The notes: generated from the letters alone by a model not told the origin. Shown: positions 1 to 6,733, counted from the stretch's first letter. The stretch: DNA of 7,959 nucleotides from Phycisphaerae bacterium (GCA_012514125.1 JAAZAW010000088.1:1-7959), one strand, 5' to 3'. A program made the numbers and translations.

Positions 1-510
1 GTTCCGCAAAGTCTGATCGAGGTGATCAAACAGGCGAGACTGGACCGTGCGGAATACAAACCCGGCGACACAGCGAGAGTGGATATGATCCTGACGCGGA
101 TGCGTGGCCCGGAGTTTGTGCATACGGTGGAATTTACCGTACCGGACGATTTGCCGGATGGAAGTTATTCGCTGTCGGTGGGTGGTTTGCAGACAGCCAT
201 GCGTGCGGATCGACAGAGCAATCCGCATTTGTACAAGCCTGATACGGTGAACGACCTTTACAACATGATCAAGCGGGTGCTGACGTTCCGGTCGGATCGA
301 TTTTATCTGGCGTTGGATTCTCGTGAAACGGGACTGGGCGTGCGGCGTCATGGTTTGAGCAATCTGCCGAGTTCCAAACTCAGCCAGCTTGAGCAGGCGG
401 ACCCGTCGTTGACACAGAAATTTACGACGATGCGACTTGAACAGGTCGCGGATAAATACGTGGTATCGGGCAATTCACAACTTCAGTTGGTTATCGCGAG
501 AAACAAATAA
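1..510 (+). CDS. C-terminal part of a probable SpoIVB/S55-type peptidase-family protein (5' end outside window)
   Basis: The reading frame is open from the first base (first residues VPQSLIE), so the gene begins upstream; the GTG at 22 is internal and has no ribosome binding site. About 169 residues are visible, ending in TAA at 508-510. The segment has a beta-sandwich look: a YKPGD turn, an alternating strand, then DLPDGSYSL. It continues with a helical stretch (NPHLYKPDTVNDLYNMIKR) and a final strand-rich tail. This order resembles, from memory, the C-terminal accessory region of planctomycete proteins annotated as SpoIVB peptidase S55-domain proteins. The catalytic domain would lie upstream and cannot be seen, so the family call is an inference. 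The propeller gene starts 20 nt downstream on the same strand, which suggests one operon and a shared envelope or secretory role. An unrelated secreted Ig-like protein is the main alternative. Confidence 0.45.
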   Translation, partial: VPQSLIEVIKQARLDRAEYKPGDTARVDMILTRMRGPEFVHTVEFTVPDDLPDGSYSLSVGGLQTAMRADRQSNPHLYKPDTVNDLYNMIKRVLTFRSDRFYLALDSRETGLGVRRHGLSNLPSSKLSQLEQADPSLTQKFTTMRLEQVADKYVVSGNSQLQLVIARNK

Positions 511-515
511 CATTC

Positions 516-520
516 AGGAG
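516..520 (+). promoter_or_regulatory. Ribosome binding site of the propeller gene
   Basis: AGGAG lies 10 nt before the ATG at 531, within the 20-nt gap after the upstream stop codon. It fixes the start at 531, and the signal peptide begins directly there. No promoter fits in the gap, which supports co-transcription with the preceding gene. Confidence 0.75.
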
Positions 521-530
521 ACATAAAACG

Positions 531-2825
531 ATGAATTGGCAAAAATGGACCCTTCTTGCAATTGCGATTACGACAACCACCGCTGCAATGGCGGTGAAGA
601 CGAACTACTGGACGGACTCTCAAAGTACGCAATTCAAGGCGGGAAAGACCGAAAACGTCGTGATCAGCAATTTTAATCAGATCACGCTTGGATCCGCGAC
701 GACGGAGCTTCTGTCGGGACGAACGGATACGAGTCTGATTTTCGATATCAAGGTTCGCACCGACGGCGCGATACTGGCGGCGACGGGTTCCGAGGGGCGG
801 ATATTGATTTATCGTAACGGGAAATGGGAGATTTTCTACCAGGCGGACCAGCCTTATGTTTTTTCATTGGAAATCGACAAGAGCGGCAAGATTTATGCGG
901 GAACCGGCGGCTCGGTGGGCAAGGTGATCGAACTGAGTGCCAACGGCAGCGAATCGAAGACGATCTTTACGAACGAAAAGATTCAGTATATCTGGAAGCT
1001 CGGACTTTTAAGCGATGGTCGAGTGGCGGCTGCGACGGGGCCGAACGGTAAGCTGTTCCTGATCGACAAGACCGGCTCGAAAGAAATCTTTTCCTGCAAG
1101 CAGAAAAATCTTCAGGCGATGGCGGTGGGGAAAGACGATACGATTTACGTGGGTACGGATTCCGATGCGATTATTTACAAGATCGAACAGCATAACGGCG
1201 AATTTGTAAGCCGAGCGATTTACGACGCGAAGGAAAAAGAAATCAGCGTTCTGGAAATAGATTCGCAGGGTAATCTGTACGCAGCGACAGCGTCGGGGAT
1301 TCAGGGCAAGGATCAGGCGAAATCGTACCTGACCAAGCCCAAGGGCACACCTGTTTCGACGAGTCAGGCGGCTTCTACTTCGTCGGCGCCCGCCACGACG
1401 CAGGATGCCCCGGATACAGTGGTTGACGGCCAGGAGAAAAGTACTCCTGCCGCCCCGCCGATGCCTCCGATGATGATGCCGGGAATGCCTATGATGCCTG
1501 GAATGAACGGCGGTGGTCCGTCCGAGGGACCTGGTCCGATGGGACAGAACAACGTGGTCTATCGGATCGACAAGATGGGGTTTGTGACGGAAATTTTCCG
1601 GGACAAAGTCGATATCAACTCGATGGTGCTCGATCAGGGAAATCTGTATCTTGGCACGGGGCCTGAAGGCTGGCTGTTCAAGGTCAATCCATCGACCGAA
1701 GAGGTCGTTCTTTTATTGAAAACCGAGACAAAAAACATCAACGCCATCGAATTTGATGCCGACGGCTCGATGCTGCTGGGCACGGCGACGCCGGCCAAGG
1801 TGGTGCGGATGGAGACGAAACCGGCGATGAAGGGAACCTTCACCAGCAAGGTTTTTGACGCCGGTCAAATTTCACACTGGGGCATGATCGATGCGACACC
1901 GGCCAACGTTGAATCCGCCGGTTGCTGCGGTACGATTCAGACGCGATCGAGCGTAATCGCCAATCCGGACGATCCGGGCTGGTCGGCATGGTCGTCGGTA
2001 TCGGACATCAAGACGCCTTCACATATTAACTCGCCGGCGGGACGCTATTTCCAATATCGAATCACTTTTGAAACCCAAAATGGGACTCCGGCGATTATTA
2101 ATAAGGTGCAGATATCCTACATGCAGGATAATCGCGCCCCGCAGGTCAGCGAAGTGAGCGTTAACACCGGTCAATCCGGCACATCGGGGCCTGAGACGTC
2201 CGGCGGTGGCAATGAAGGGTCTTCGGAAGGCCCGTCGATGCCCCCTGTCATGCAACCCGGCGGCAAAAAAGCCAACAAGCAATTCCGTTTTACCTGGAAG
2301 GCCGGCGATCCTAACGGCGACCAGATCCGTTACAACGTTTTACTTCGTCGAATTCCAAGCCCCTATTGGGTCGAATTGCAAAAGGATTTCTCGGCAACCC
2401 TGATGACGTGGGATTCGCAAAGTGTTCCCGACGGACGATATGAATTGAAGGTCATCGCCAGCGACCGACTTGACAACCCTGTGGGCATGGAGCTGTCGGG
2501 GGCGAGAGTTTCCGATGCGTTCATTGTGGACAATACACCGCCGGCGATTCACGATTTGAAATGTTCACTGACCCCCGAAGGCCATGTGCTCATCGAAGCC
2601 AACCTCGTCGATGAACTTTCGGAAATCAGCGGCGCATGGGTCACCGTCAACGCAAGCAAGGATTGGCAGTACCTGGCTCCGGCGGATGAGCTTTACGACA
2701 GTAAAACGGAACGTCTTGAAACAATTCTGCCGATTCCGGAGAAGGACAAACCCATCATGATCACCATCAAGGTAGATGATCGGGCAGGGAATACAGGTTT
2801 CGGCTGGCAACTCCTGGCGGAGTAG
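531..2825 (+). CDS. Exported beta-propeller protein with Ig/FN3-like C-terminal domains
   Basis: This 764-residue protein starts at ATG 531, preceded by AGGAG at 516-520. Residues 1-21 form a signal peptide: a charged start (MNWQK), a hydrophobic core and an AMA cleavage site after A21. Residues about 65-430 carry repeated propeller-type strands ending in A/G-T-G motifs: ATGSEGRILIY (84-94), AGTGGSVGKVIEL (123-135), AATGPNGKLFLID (168-179), VGTDSDAIIYKI (207-218), LGTGPEGWLFKV (374-385) and LGTATPAKVVRM (416-427). A Pro/Met/Gly-rich segment (257-340) sits inside one blade. Residues 433-531 look like a beta-sandwich domain, a Gly/Ser/Pro linker covers 547-580, and 583-670 look FN3-like, ending in VDNTPP. 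A further strand-rich domain (671-764) closes the protein. No catalytic motif is visible. It most likely acts outside the cytoplasm as a binding or scaffold protein. No enzymatic function or gene name can be assigned. Confidence 0.8.
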   Translation: MNWQKWTLLAIAITTTTAAMAVKTNYWTDSQSTQFKAGKTENVVISNFNQITLGSATTELLSGRTDTSLIFDIKVRTDGAILAATGSEGRILIYRNGKWEIFYQADQPYVFSLEIDKSGKIYAGTGGSVGKVIELSANGSESKTIFTNEKIQYIWKLGLLSDGRVAAATGPNGKLFLIDKTGSKEIFSCKQKNLQAMAVGKDDTIYVGTDSDAIIYKIEQHNGEFVSRAIYDAKEKEISVLEIDSQGNLYAATASGIQGKDQAKSYLTKPKGTPVSTSQAASTSSAPATTQDAPDTVVDGQEKSTPAAPPMPPMMMPGMPMMPGMNGGGPSEGPGPMGQNNVVYRIDKMGFVTEIFRDKVDINSMVLDQGNLYLGTGPEGWLFKVNPSTEEVVLLLKTETKNINAIEFDADGSMLLGTATPAKVVRMETKPAMKGTFTSKVFDAGQISHWGMIDATPANVESAGCCGTIQTRSSVIANPDDPGWSAWSSVSDIKTPSHINSPAGRYFQYRITFETQNGTPAIINKVQISYMQDNRAPQVSEVSVNTGQSGTSGPETSGGGNEGSSEGPSMPPVMQPGGKKANKQFRFTWKAGDPNGDQIRYNVLLRRIPSPYWVELQKDFSATLMTWDSQSVPDGRYELKVIASDRLDNPVGMELSGARVSDAFIVDNTPPAIHDLKCSLTPEGHVLIEANLVDELSEISGAWVTVNASKDWQYLAPADELYDSKTERLETILPIPEKDKPIMITIKVDDRAGNTGFGWQLLAE

Positions 2826-2846
2826 TCTGAGTTCTGAAATTAGCAA

Positions 2847-3641
2847 TCACGTGGAAAGAAAACGCATCAGGCGGTCGTGCCATTGCGAGGTGATTTTTTC
2901 TTCGAGAGAGATTGGCGATTCAAAGACCTCCAGGCAGATCGAGCCTTTATAGCCGACCTCGTTCAGGGCCTCGAAAATGCTTTCCCAATGAGCGTTTCCG
3001 GTCATCGGGAGTAAATGCCGATCGGCTTGACCGTCGTTGTCGCTGGCGTGGATGTAGTGAATGAACCCTTTCGTCGCCCGAATCTGGTCGGCAACGAATT
3101 GGTCGGTTCGCATGTTCGCGTGGCCAAGGTCCAGACAGATACCGACATGGGGCGATTGAAAACTTCGGACGTCTTGCGAGAGTGTTTCAAGAGTGCCGCC
3201 ATAGTTATAGGTCGGCGGCAGATTTTCCAGCAAACCGCACAGGTCAAAATCTTCCATGATACGGACAAGACGTTCCATGGATCGCAAAAAATTATCCCTG
3301 GCACCTGCAAGGGCGATTTGAGAAGCGGCGGGATGGATGATCATCAGGCGCACACCGAGGTCGCGAGCGAATTCGGCTTCACGGGCGAGAATGTCCAGCG
3401 CCAATTGCCGCTGTGAGGCGGATTCACCGGCGAGATCGATCTGTGAACCGAAAGCGCCGTGATAGCAATCGGTGTTCAACTGGTAATCGGCGAGAATCCG
3501 GTGAACCTGGGAACAGGGCAATTTGACGAGCTTATCGCGAACGACATGAACCGTGTCGATCCCAAGTCGGGAAACGAACGGAAAAATACCAACCTGGGGA
3601 AAATTATCGAATCCCACGGGGCAGATCGCAGTCAGTTTCAT
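2847..3641 (-). CDS. Sugar phosphate isomerase/epimerase family protein (xylose isomerase-like TIM barrel)
   Basis: The protein has 264 residues, a usual length for the AP endonuclease 2/xylose isomerase-like TIM-barrel superfamily, whose members use divalent metals to isomerise or epimerise sugars and related polyols. Likely metal and substrate residues lie at the ends of barrel strands: H61 (CYHG), H103 (IIHP), E139 (LLENLP), D171 and H174 (CLDLGHAN), H198 (IHASDNDG), H209 (DRHLLP) and E238 (CLEVFE). The set E139/D171/E238 with the histidines is the expected pattern. The start at ATG 3641 is supported by GGAG nine nt upstream. There is no signal peptide, so it is cytoplasmic. It lies 45 nt after the mcsB stop on the same strand, so it is probably the last gene of the mcsA-mcsB operon, and it converges with the propeller gene 21 nt away. 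The substrate cannot be predicted; an endonuclease IV-like role is less likely given the similarity pattern. Confidence 0.82.
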   Translation of the reverse strand: MKLTAICPVGFDNFPQVGIFPFVSRLGIDTVHVVRDKLVKLPCSQVHRILADYQLNTDCYHGAFGSQIDLAGESASQRQLALDILAREAEFARDLGVRLMIIHPAASQIALAGARDNFLRSMERLVRIMEDFDLCGLLENLPPTYNYGGTLETLSQDVRSFQSPHVGICLDLGHANMRTDQFVADQIRATKGFIHYIHASDNDGQADRHLLPMTGNAHWESIFEALNEVGYKGSICLEVFESPISLEEKITSQWHDRLMRFLST

Positions 3642-3686
3642 TCGAGGCCACTCCAGCGTCCGGAAAAAATCACCCGGGTATTCGTC

Positions 3687-4754
3687 CTAATTGTTCTGGT
3701 GATCGCACAAGCGACGGCGGATAAACTCTGCGCGAAGTTTACTTCGCAGATCGCTGTCCATTCGTTTGGCGGAGATGATCTGCAAATGCGCAGGCTGTGA
3801 AGACAGGAACAGATCGTTGATCGTTTCAATATCCACATCGTTAATCAGCCCCATGTTGAGTCCAAGACGAATATACGACAGCAGCGTGAGGGTTTCCTGT
3901 GTGTTGATCGTTCGGGCATACTTGAGCATGCCGATCGCACGCCAGACTTTATCTTCGACCAAGGCCGGTTTTTCTCGTCGCAACAATTCCCGGGCGCGAA
4001 GCTCATAATCGGAAATTCGGGGGACCACCGTGGATCGGAAATCTTCGACAATTTCCTCTTCGGTTTTGCCGAGGGTGCATTGGTTGGAAATTTGATAAAA
4101 ATCGCCGGTCGCCTCGGTGCCTTCACCGTAAAGACCGCGAACCGCCAGCCGCATATCACGGGCGGCGCGGAAGACACGTTCGATTTCACCGGTAATCTTG
4201 AGGGCGGGCAGGTGCATCATGACGGAGACACGGATGCCCGTTCCGACGTTGGTCGGACACGCGGTCAGGTAGCCGAATTGTTCATGATAGGCGAATTCAA
4301 GTCGGTTTTCGAGCTGATCGTCCAGGCAATTGAGCCGTTGCCAGATTTTATCGAGCTGGAACCCGCCGCCAAGAACCTGCATTCGCAGATGATCTTCTTC
4401 GTTGACCATGATGGAGACGGTTTCATCCGCGAGTAATGCCACGCCCCGCGGTCCTTCGGTATTGGCGTGTTGACGTGAAATCAGGTGGCGTTCGACAAGC
4501 AATTCCTTTTCGAGCGGCCCTAAATTTTCAAGCTCGACGTAAAAATAGTCTTTGGCCAACTCACTGCCGTTGAGAGCGGTCATCACCAGGGATTGAATTT
4601 CCGATCGTTCGGATTCGGAACATCGATTCAGAAACGGAAATCCGCAGAGATTTCTCGCCAGACGAATTCTGGAAGAGATCACGATGCCGTCGTCGGTCTC
4701 GCGGGTCTTCAACCATTCACCGCGTCCTGATACTAATTCTGTCACGTTGTTCAT
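3687..4754 (-). CDS. mcsB: Protein arginine kinase McsB (ATP:guanido phosphotransferase)
   Basis: McsB phosphorylates arginine side chains in proteins; in Bacillus the mark directs substrates to ClpCP, and McsA is its activator. The 355-residue product matches the usual length (about 350-365). Visible family motifs in order: SSRIRLARN (27-35, nucleotide-binding arginines), ERHLISRQHA (88-97), NEEDH (118-122, catalytic acid region), CPTNVGTG (166-173, the guanido-kinase cysteine loop at C166), R206 with GLYGEG (207-212, second catalytic Glu at 211) and ISNQCTLG (222-229). The C-terminal helical region (about 255-355) is the domain found only in bacterial arginine kinases. Its family signature RDxxRA appears here as RSKLRA (337-342), so the acidic residue is a serine. 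The ATG at 4752-4754 overlaps the mcsA stop as ATGA, which points to translational coupling. It is cytoplasmic. The family assignment is very secure; retention of phospho-arginine regulation is uncertain. Confidence 0.96.
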   Translation of the reverse strand: MNNVTELVSGRGEWLKTRETDDGIVISSRIRLARNLCGFPFLNRCSESERSEIQSLVMTALNGSELAKDYFYVELENLGPLEKELLVERHLISRQHANTEGPRGVALLADETVSIMVNEEDHLRMQVLGGGFQLDKIWQRLNCLDDQLENRLEFAYHEQFGYLTACPTNVGTGIRVSVMMHLPALKITGEIERVFRAARDMRLAVRGLYGEGTEATGDFYQISNQCTLGKTEEEIVEDFRSTVVPRISDYELRARELLRREKPALVEDKVWRAIGMLKYARTINTQETLTLLSYIRLGLNMGLINDVDIETINDLFLSSQPAHLQIISAKRMDSDLRSKLRAEFIRRRLCDHQNN

Positions 4755-5251
4755 TGTCGTTCCAACCCTTTGATCTGATCGCGTAAATTCGCGGCCCGTT
4801 CGTAATCTTCAAGGTCCACCGCGTCCTGAAGTTCTCGCGTAAGCCGCATCATCGCATGCTGGCGTTTATGTTTGTTTTCTCTGCCGCCGGGAATCTTTCC
4901 GACATGCTGGGTTCGCCCTTCGTGTGCTTTTTCCAGCAAACCCGCCAGAGGCGTCTTGAAAGCTTCATAATCATTGGGACAGCCCAGAAGTCCGCCGTTG
5001 CGAAACTGCAAAAACGTCATACCGCACTCGTCACAGGTCAGTTGAGACGTTTCTTTCACCTCCGGCTGAGACATGACAAACTTGGCCATGATTTGCTGGA
5101 CATGCCCTTTGATGGGCACGTGTCCGATTGAACCGGTGATACCATCCATGGCTGCACACTGTTCGCACAGATGCTTTTCCTGTTTTTCGTTATTGATAAT
5201 TTCCGTCAGATGGACCGTCGCGGCATGTTTTTTACACTTCTGGCATAACAT
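4751..5251 (-). CDS. mcsA: McsA-like zinc-finger/UVR-domain protein, activator of McsB
   Basis: McsA binds and activates the McsB kinase in Firmicutes. From ATG 5251 the protein has 166 residues. An N-terminal zinc site is formed by C3/C6 (CQKC) and C29/C32 (CEQC), with ATVHLTEI between them, a typical McsA beginning. A second site has C73/C76 (CDEC) and C91 in GCPNDY, where the usual fourth cysteine is Asp94. HVGK (116-119) follows. A UVR (UvrB/UvrC) helical hairpin occupies about 136-165, with EDYERAANLRDQI at its core. The start at 5251 is preferred over the in-frame GTG at 5272 because AGGTG stands eight nt before it and McsA proteins normally begin MLCQ-C. The gene is first in the operon, overlaps mcsB by four bases, and has a promoter-like site about 95 nt upstream. 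Confidence 0.93.
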   Translation of the reverse strand: MLCQKCKKHAATVHLTEIINNEKQEKHLCEQCAAMDGITGSIGHVPIKGHVQQIMAKFVMSQPEVKETSQLTCDECGMTFLQFRNGGLLGCPNDYEAFKTPLAGLLEKAHEGRTQHVGKIPGGRENKHKRQHAMMRLTRELQDAVDLEDYERAANLRDQIKGLERQ

Positions 5252-5253
5252 AA

Positions 5254-5265
5254 ACCATTCACCTT
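5254..5265 (-). promoter_or_regulatory. Ribosome binding site that decides the mcsA start
   Basis: On the minus strand AAAGGTGA lies about eight nt before ATG 5251, a good Shine-Dalgarno match. The longer GTG start at 5272 has no comparable sequence ahead of it. Confidence 0.7.
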
Positions 5266-5273
5266 TCGCCACT

Positions 5274-5315
5274 GATTCGCCCGGGCATCATTCTATTTTC
5301 CGCCTGGAGCGAATC
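5274..5315 (-). repeat. Inverted repeat in the mcsA leader
   Basis: GATTCGC (5309-5315 read on the minus strand) and GCGAATC (5274-5280) are perfect 7-bp inverted arms separated by 28 nt. In the predicted mRNA leader they could pair and place a stem just before the mcsA ribosome binding site. A chance occurrence is possible; no known riboswitch pattern was recognised. Confidence 0.3.
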
Positions 5316-5344
5316 TCGTATCGCTGTACGCTGATATATACATG

Positions 5345-5373
5345 ATCATATTCATCTGATGCCAAAACGTCAA
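5345..5373 (-). promoter_or_regulatory. Predicted sigma70-type promoter of the mcsA-mcsB operon
   Basis: The minus strand reads TTGACG (5373-5368), a 17-nt spacer and TATGAT (5350-5345), close to the consensus with ideal spacing. Transcription would begin near 5338, giving a leader of about 85 nt before mcsA. The -10 region overlaps the palindrome ATGATCAT (5342-5349), and the -35 box overlaps the inverted repeat at 5369-5383, so repression by a bound protein is plausible but unproven. Confidence 0.6.
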
Positions 5374-5383
5374 CTTAATTGAC
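5369..5383. repeat. Short palindrome over the mcsA -35 box (possible operator)
   Basis: GTCAA-cttaa-TTGAC is a perfect inverted repeat with 5-bp arms and a 5-nt centre. It covers most of the predicted -35 element, a typical place for a repressor operator. No regulator gene is present in the window. Confidence that it functions as an operator is low. Confidence 0.35.
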
Positions 5384-5389
5384 AAATTC

Positions 5390-5409
5390 AAATCATGGCA
5401 CCATGATTT
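5390..5409. repeat. Perfect 9-bp inverted repeat upstream of the mcsA promoter
   Basis: AAATCATGG and CCATGATTT flank a two-base centre (CA). The symmetry and 20-bp length suit a dimeric DNA-binding protein. It ends 17 nt upstream of the -35 box. No U-tract follows on the minus strand, which argues against a terminator for the dehydrogenase gene; on the plus strand a short TTTTT follows the second arm but no plus-strand gene ends here. Confidence 0.5.
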
Positions 5410-5427
5410 TTGCGTTTCTTTTGACCT

Positions 5428-5457
5428 TAAAAAGCGAAAGGAACCTTGGATATTCCT
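5428..5457 (-). terminator. Weak candidate terminator after the dehydrogenase gene
   Basis: On the minus strand AGGAA and TTCCT can pair around a 9-nt loop, followed by TTCGC and then five T residues, about 50 nt after the dehydrogenase stop. The stem is short and AT-rich and the T-run is displaced by several bases, so this is a weak candidate only. Confidence 0.2.
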
Positions 5458-5505
5458 CACTTTTTTAAATTCAATGATTATCGGACATCATGCGATTATT
5501 CCCTA

Positions 5506-6684
5506 TCAGGATTGTCCGACCTGGCGAACCTTGACGAGTTTTCCTTTCATCGCCGCTTCGTTTGCCGCGAGACAGGCATAGGCACTTTGAATACCGGCGC
5601 TGATGGGAGTCTTGGATTTTTCTGTGCCGTTGATCACGTTGATAAAATTACGAGCCAATTCCAAATCACCGCCGAAATGGGGCATGTTACCGTCGGCCTT
5701 GATCGTATCGGAAAACGGGGCGTGATGACGAACGCGACGAAGCTCATTTTTAAACCAGTCGAAAGAAACGGTTCCCTGATATCCGCTGATGGTTGAACCG
5801 CGTTGTCCGGAATCGCGGCGGGAATAGAAAACCTGCGTATAGACGCCGTGAACGCCGGAGGCGAATTCGAGCAAGGCACTGGATGAATCCTCGTTCATCC
5901 CCTCCTGGGGATTCCCGCAATCGACACCGTAAACACACCAATGATCTTCCGACACACCGCCGGACATATTGTGCTGACGATTTTCCGGACTTTCAAGACA
6001 CGTTTTCGCTTCCCGACATTTCGAGCAGGTCAGACCGGCTTTTTTCTTTCCGCCGAAAACCCGGCCGCGGGTCCACATCGCTCCGACACGAACGATATTC
6101 GATCCCATCAGATAGCTCATATAGTCCAGATCGTGCGTCGCCTTTTGCAGGAAAAGCCCCTGTGTGGATTCATAATCCCGATAAAATTTATCGAAATAAA
6201 CCGTCCCGTAGGGAACATAGTTGACACCGAGGATGTGCTCCGGACTGCCGACGGCGCCTTCTTCGATATATTGACGAGTAAGCATACAAAGCGGTGAAAC
6301 GCGAAGCGGAAAGCTCACGACAACCGGACTCCTGGATTTTTCAAAGGCCTTTTCGAGATCGGTGGCCTGTTTCATCGTCACCGAGACCGGTTTTTCGAGA
6401 AAAATCGGCAAACCATACTGAGCGGCTTCGATGGCGATGGGCGTGTGAAGCCGACAGCGCGTGCCGATGGCAATGGCGTCGAGTTTCGCCTTCGAAACCA
6501 TTTCTTTCAAATTTTTATAAAACACCCCATTTTCTTTATCGCAATCGGCAAGCCGCGTGCGAGCGCTTTGTTCGTTCGGATCGACAATTCCCACCACATG
6601 CAAATCCGGAGCAATGCTCTGCATGACGCTATTGATTAAACCGGAAATCCTGTACCCAAAACCCACTACACCTAAACGTATCAT
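5506..6684 (-). CDS. Gfo/Idh/MocA family NAD(P)-dependent oxidoreductase
   Basis: The product has 392 residues. Residues 1-12 contain the Rossmann nucleotide-binding turn (VVGFGYR), with D35 (IVDPN) at the end of the second strand. EKP (97-99) carries the family lysine K98, which acts with the cofactor and substrate, and THDLDYM (183-189) supplies the likely catalytic H184/D185 pair. The C-terminal half is the family's open beta-sheet domain. The family oxidises or epimerises sugars, inositols and sugar acids; the substrate here is unknown. A cysteine-rich insert lies at 220-256 (C220, C223, C229, C250, C256). No signal or Tat peptide is present, so it is cytoplasmic. ATG 6684 is chosen because it begins directly with the Rossmann strand and has AGAGG seven nt upstream. 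The in-frame extension to 6765 lacks both features and would overlap the promoter. It appears to be monocistronic. Confidence 0.93.
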   Translation of the reverse strand: MIRLGVVGFGYRISGLINSVMQSIAPDLHVVGIVDPNEQSARTRLADCDKENGVFYKNLKEMVSKAKLDAIAIGTRCRLHTPIAIEAAQYGLPIFLEKPVSVTMKQATDLEKAFEKSRSPVVVSFPLRVSPLCMLTRQYIEEGAVGSPEHILGVNYVPYGTVYFDKFYRDYESTQGLFLQKATHDLDYMSYLMGSNIVRVGAMWTRGRVFGGKKKAGLTCSKCREAKTCLESPENRQHNMSGGVSEDHWCVYGVDCGNPQEGMNEDSSSALLEFASGVHGVYTQVFYSRRDSGQRGSTISGYQGTVSFDWFKNELRRVRHHAPFSDTIKADGNMPHFGGDLELARNFINVINGTEKSKTPISAGIQSAYACLAANEAAMKGKLVKVRQVGQS

Positions 6685-6691
6685 CTTAAAA

Positions 6692-6696
6692 CCTCT
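6692..6696 (-). promoter_or_regulatory. Ribosome binding site that decides the dehydrogenase start
   Basis: AGAGG on the minus strand, seven nt before ATG 6684, supports this start over the upstream in-frame extension. Confidence 0.65.
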
Positions 6697-6733
6697 ATCT
6701 TTGTGAAAACTTTTGTTACAAAAAAACAAATTT

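Noticed and set aside
2019..2282. Minus-strand open frame inside the propeller gene
   Set aside because: Antisense shadow of the well-supported exported protein; its composition reflects the complementary linker codons.
2826..2846. Bidirectional terminator between the converging genes
   Set aside because: The 21-nt gap has no GC-rich stem or T-run on either strand.
3015..3416. Plus-strand open frame of 133 codons opposite the isomerase gene
   Set aside because: It lies wholly antisense to a gene with clear family motifs and has no recognisable domain or ribosome binding site; the same applies to the other antisense frames at 3459-3800, 4080-4436, 5793-6297 and 7354-7893.
3672..3679. ACCCGGGT palindrome followed by a T-run after the mcsB stop, as a possible terminator
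   Set aside because: The palindrome has no loop and only four base pairs per arm, so it cannot form a stable terminator hairpin; the gap to the next gene is consistent with one operon.
5252..5272. Longer mcsA reading frame starting at GTG 5272
   Set aside because: It has no ribosome binding site and adds seven residues before the family-typical MLCQKC start; ATG 5251 has a good AGGTG upstream.
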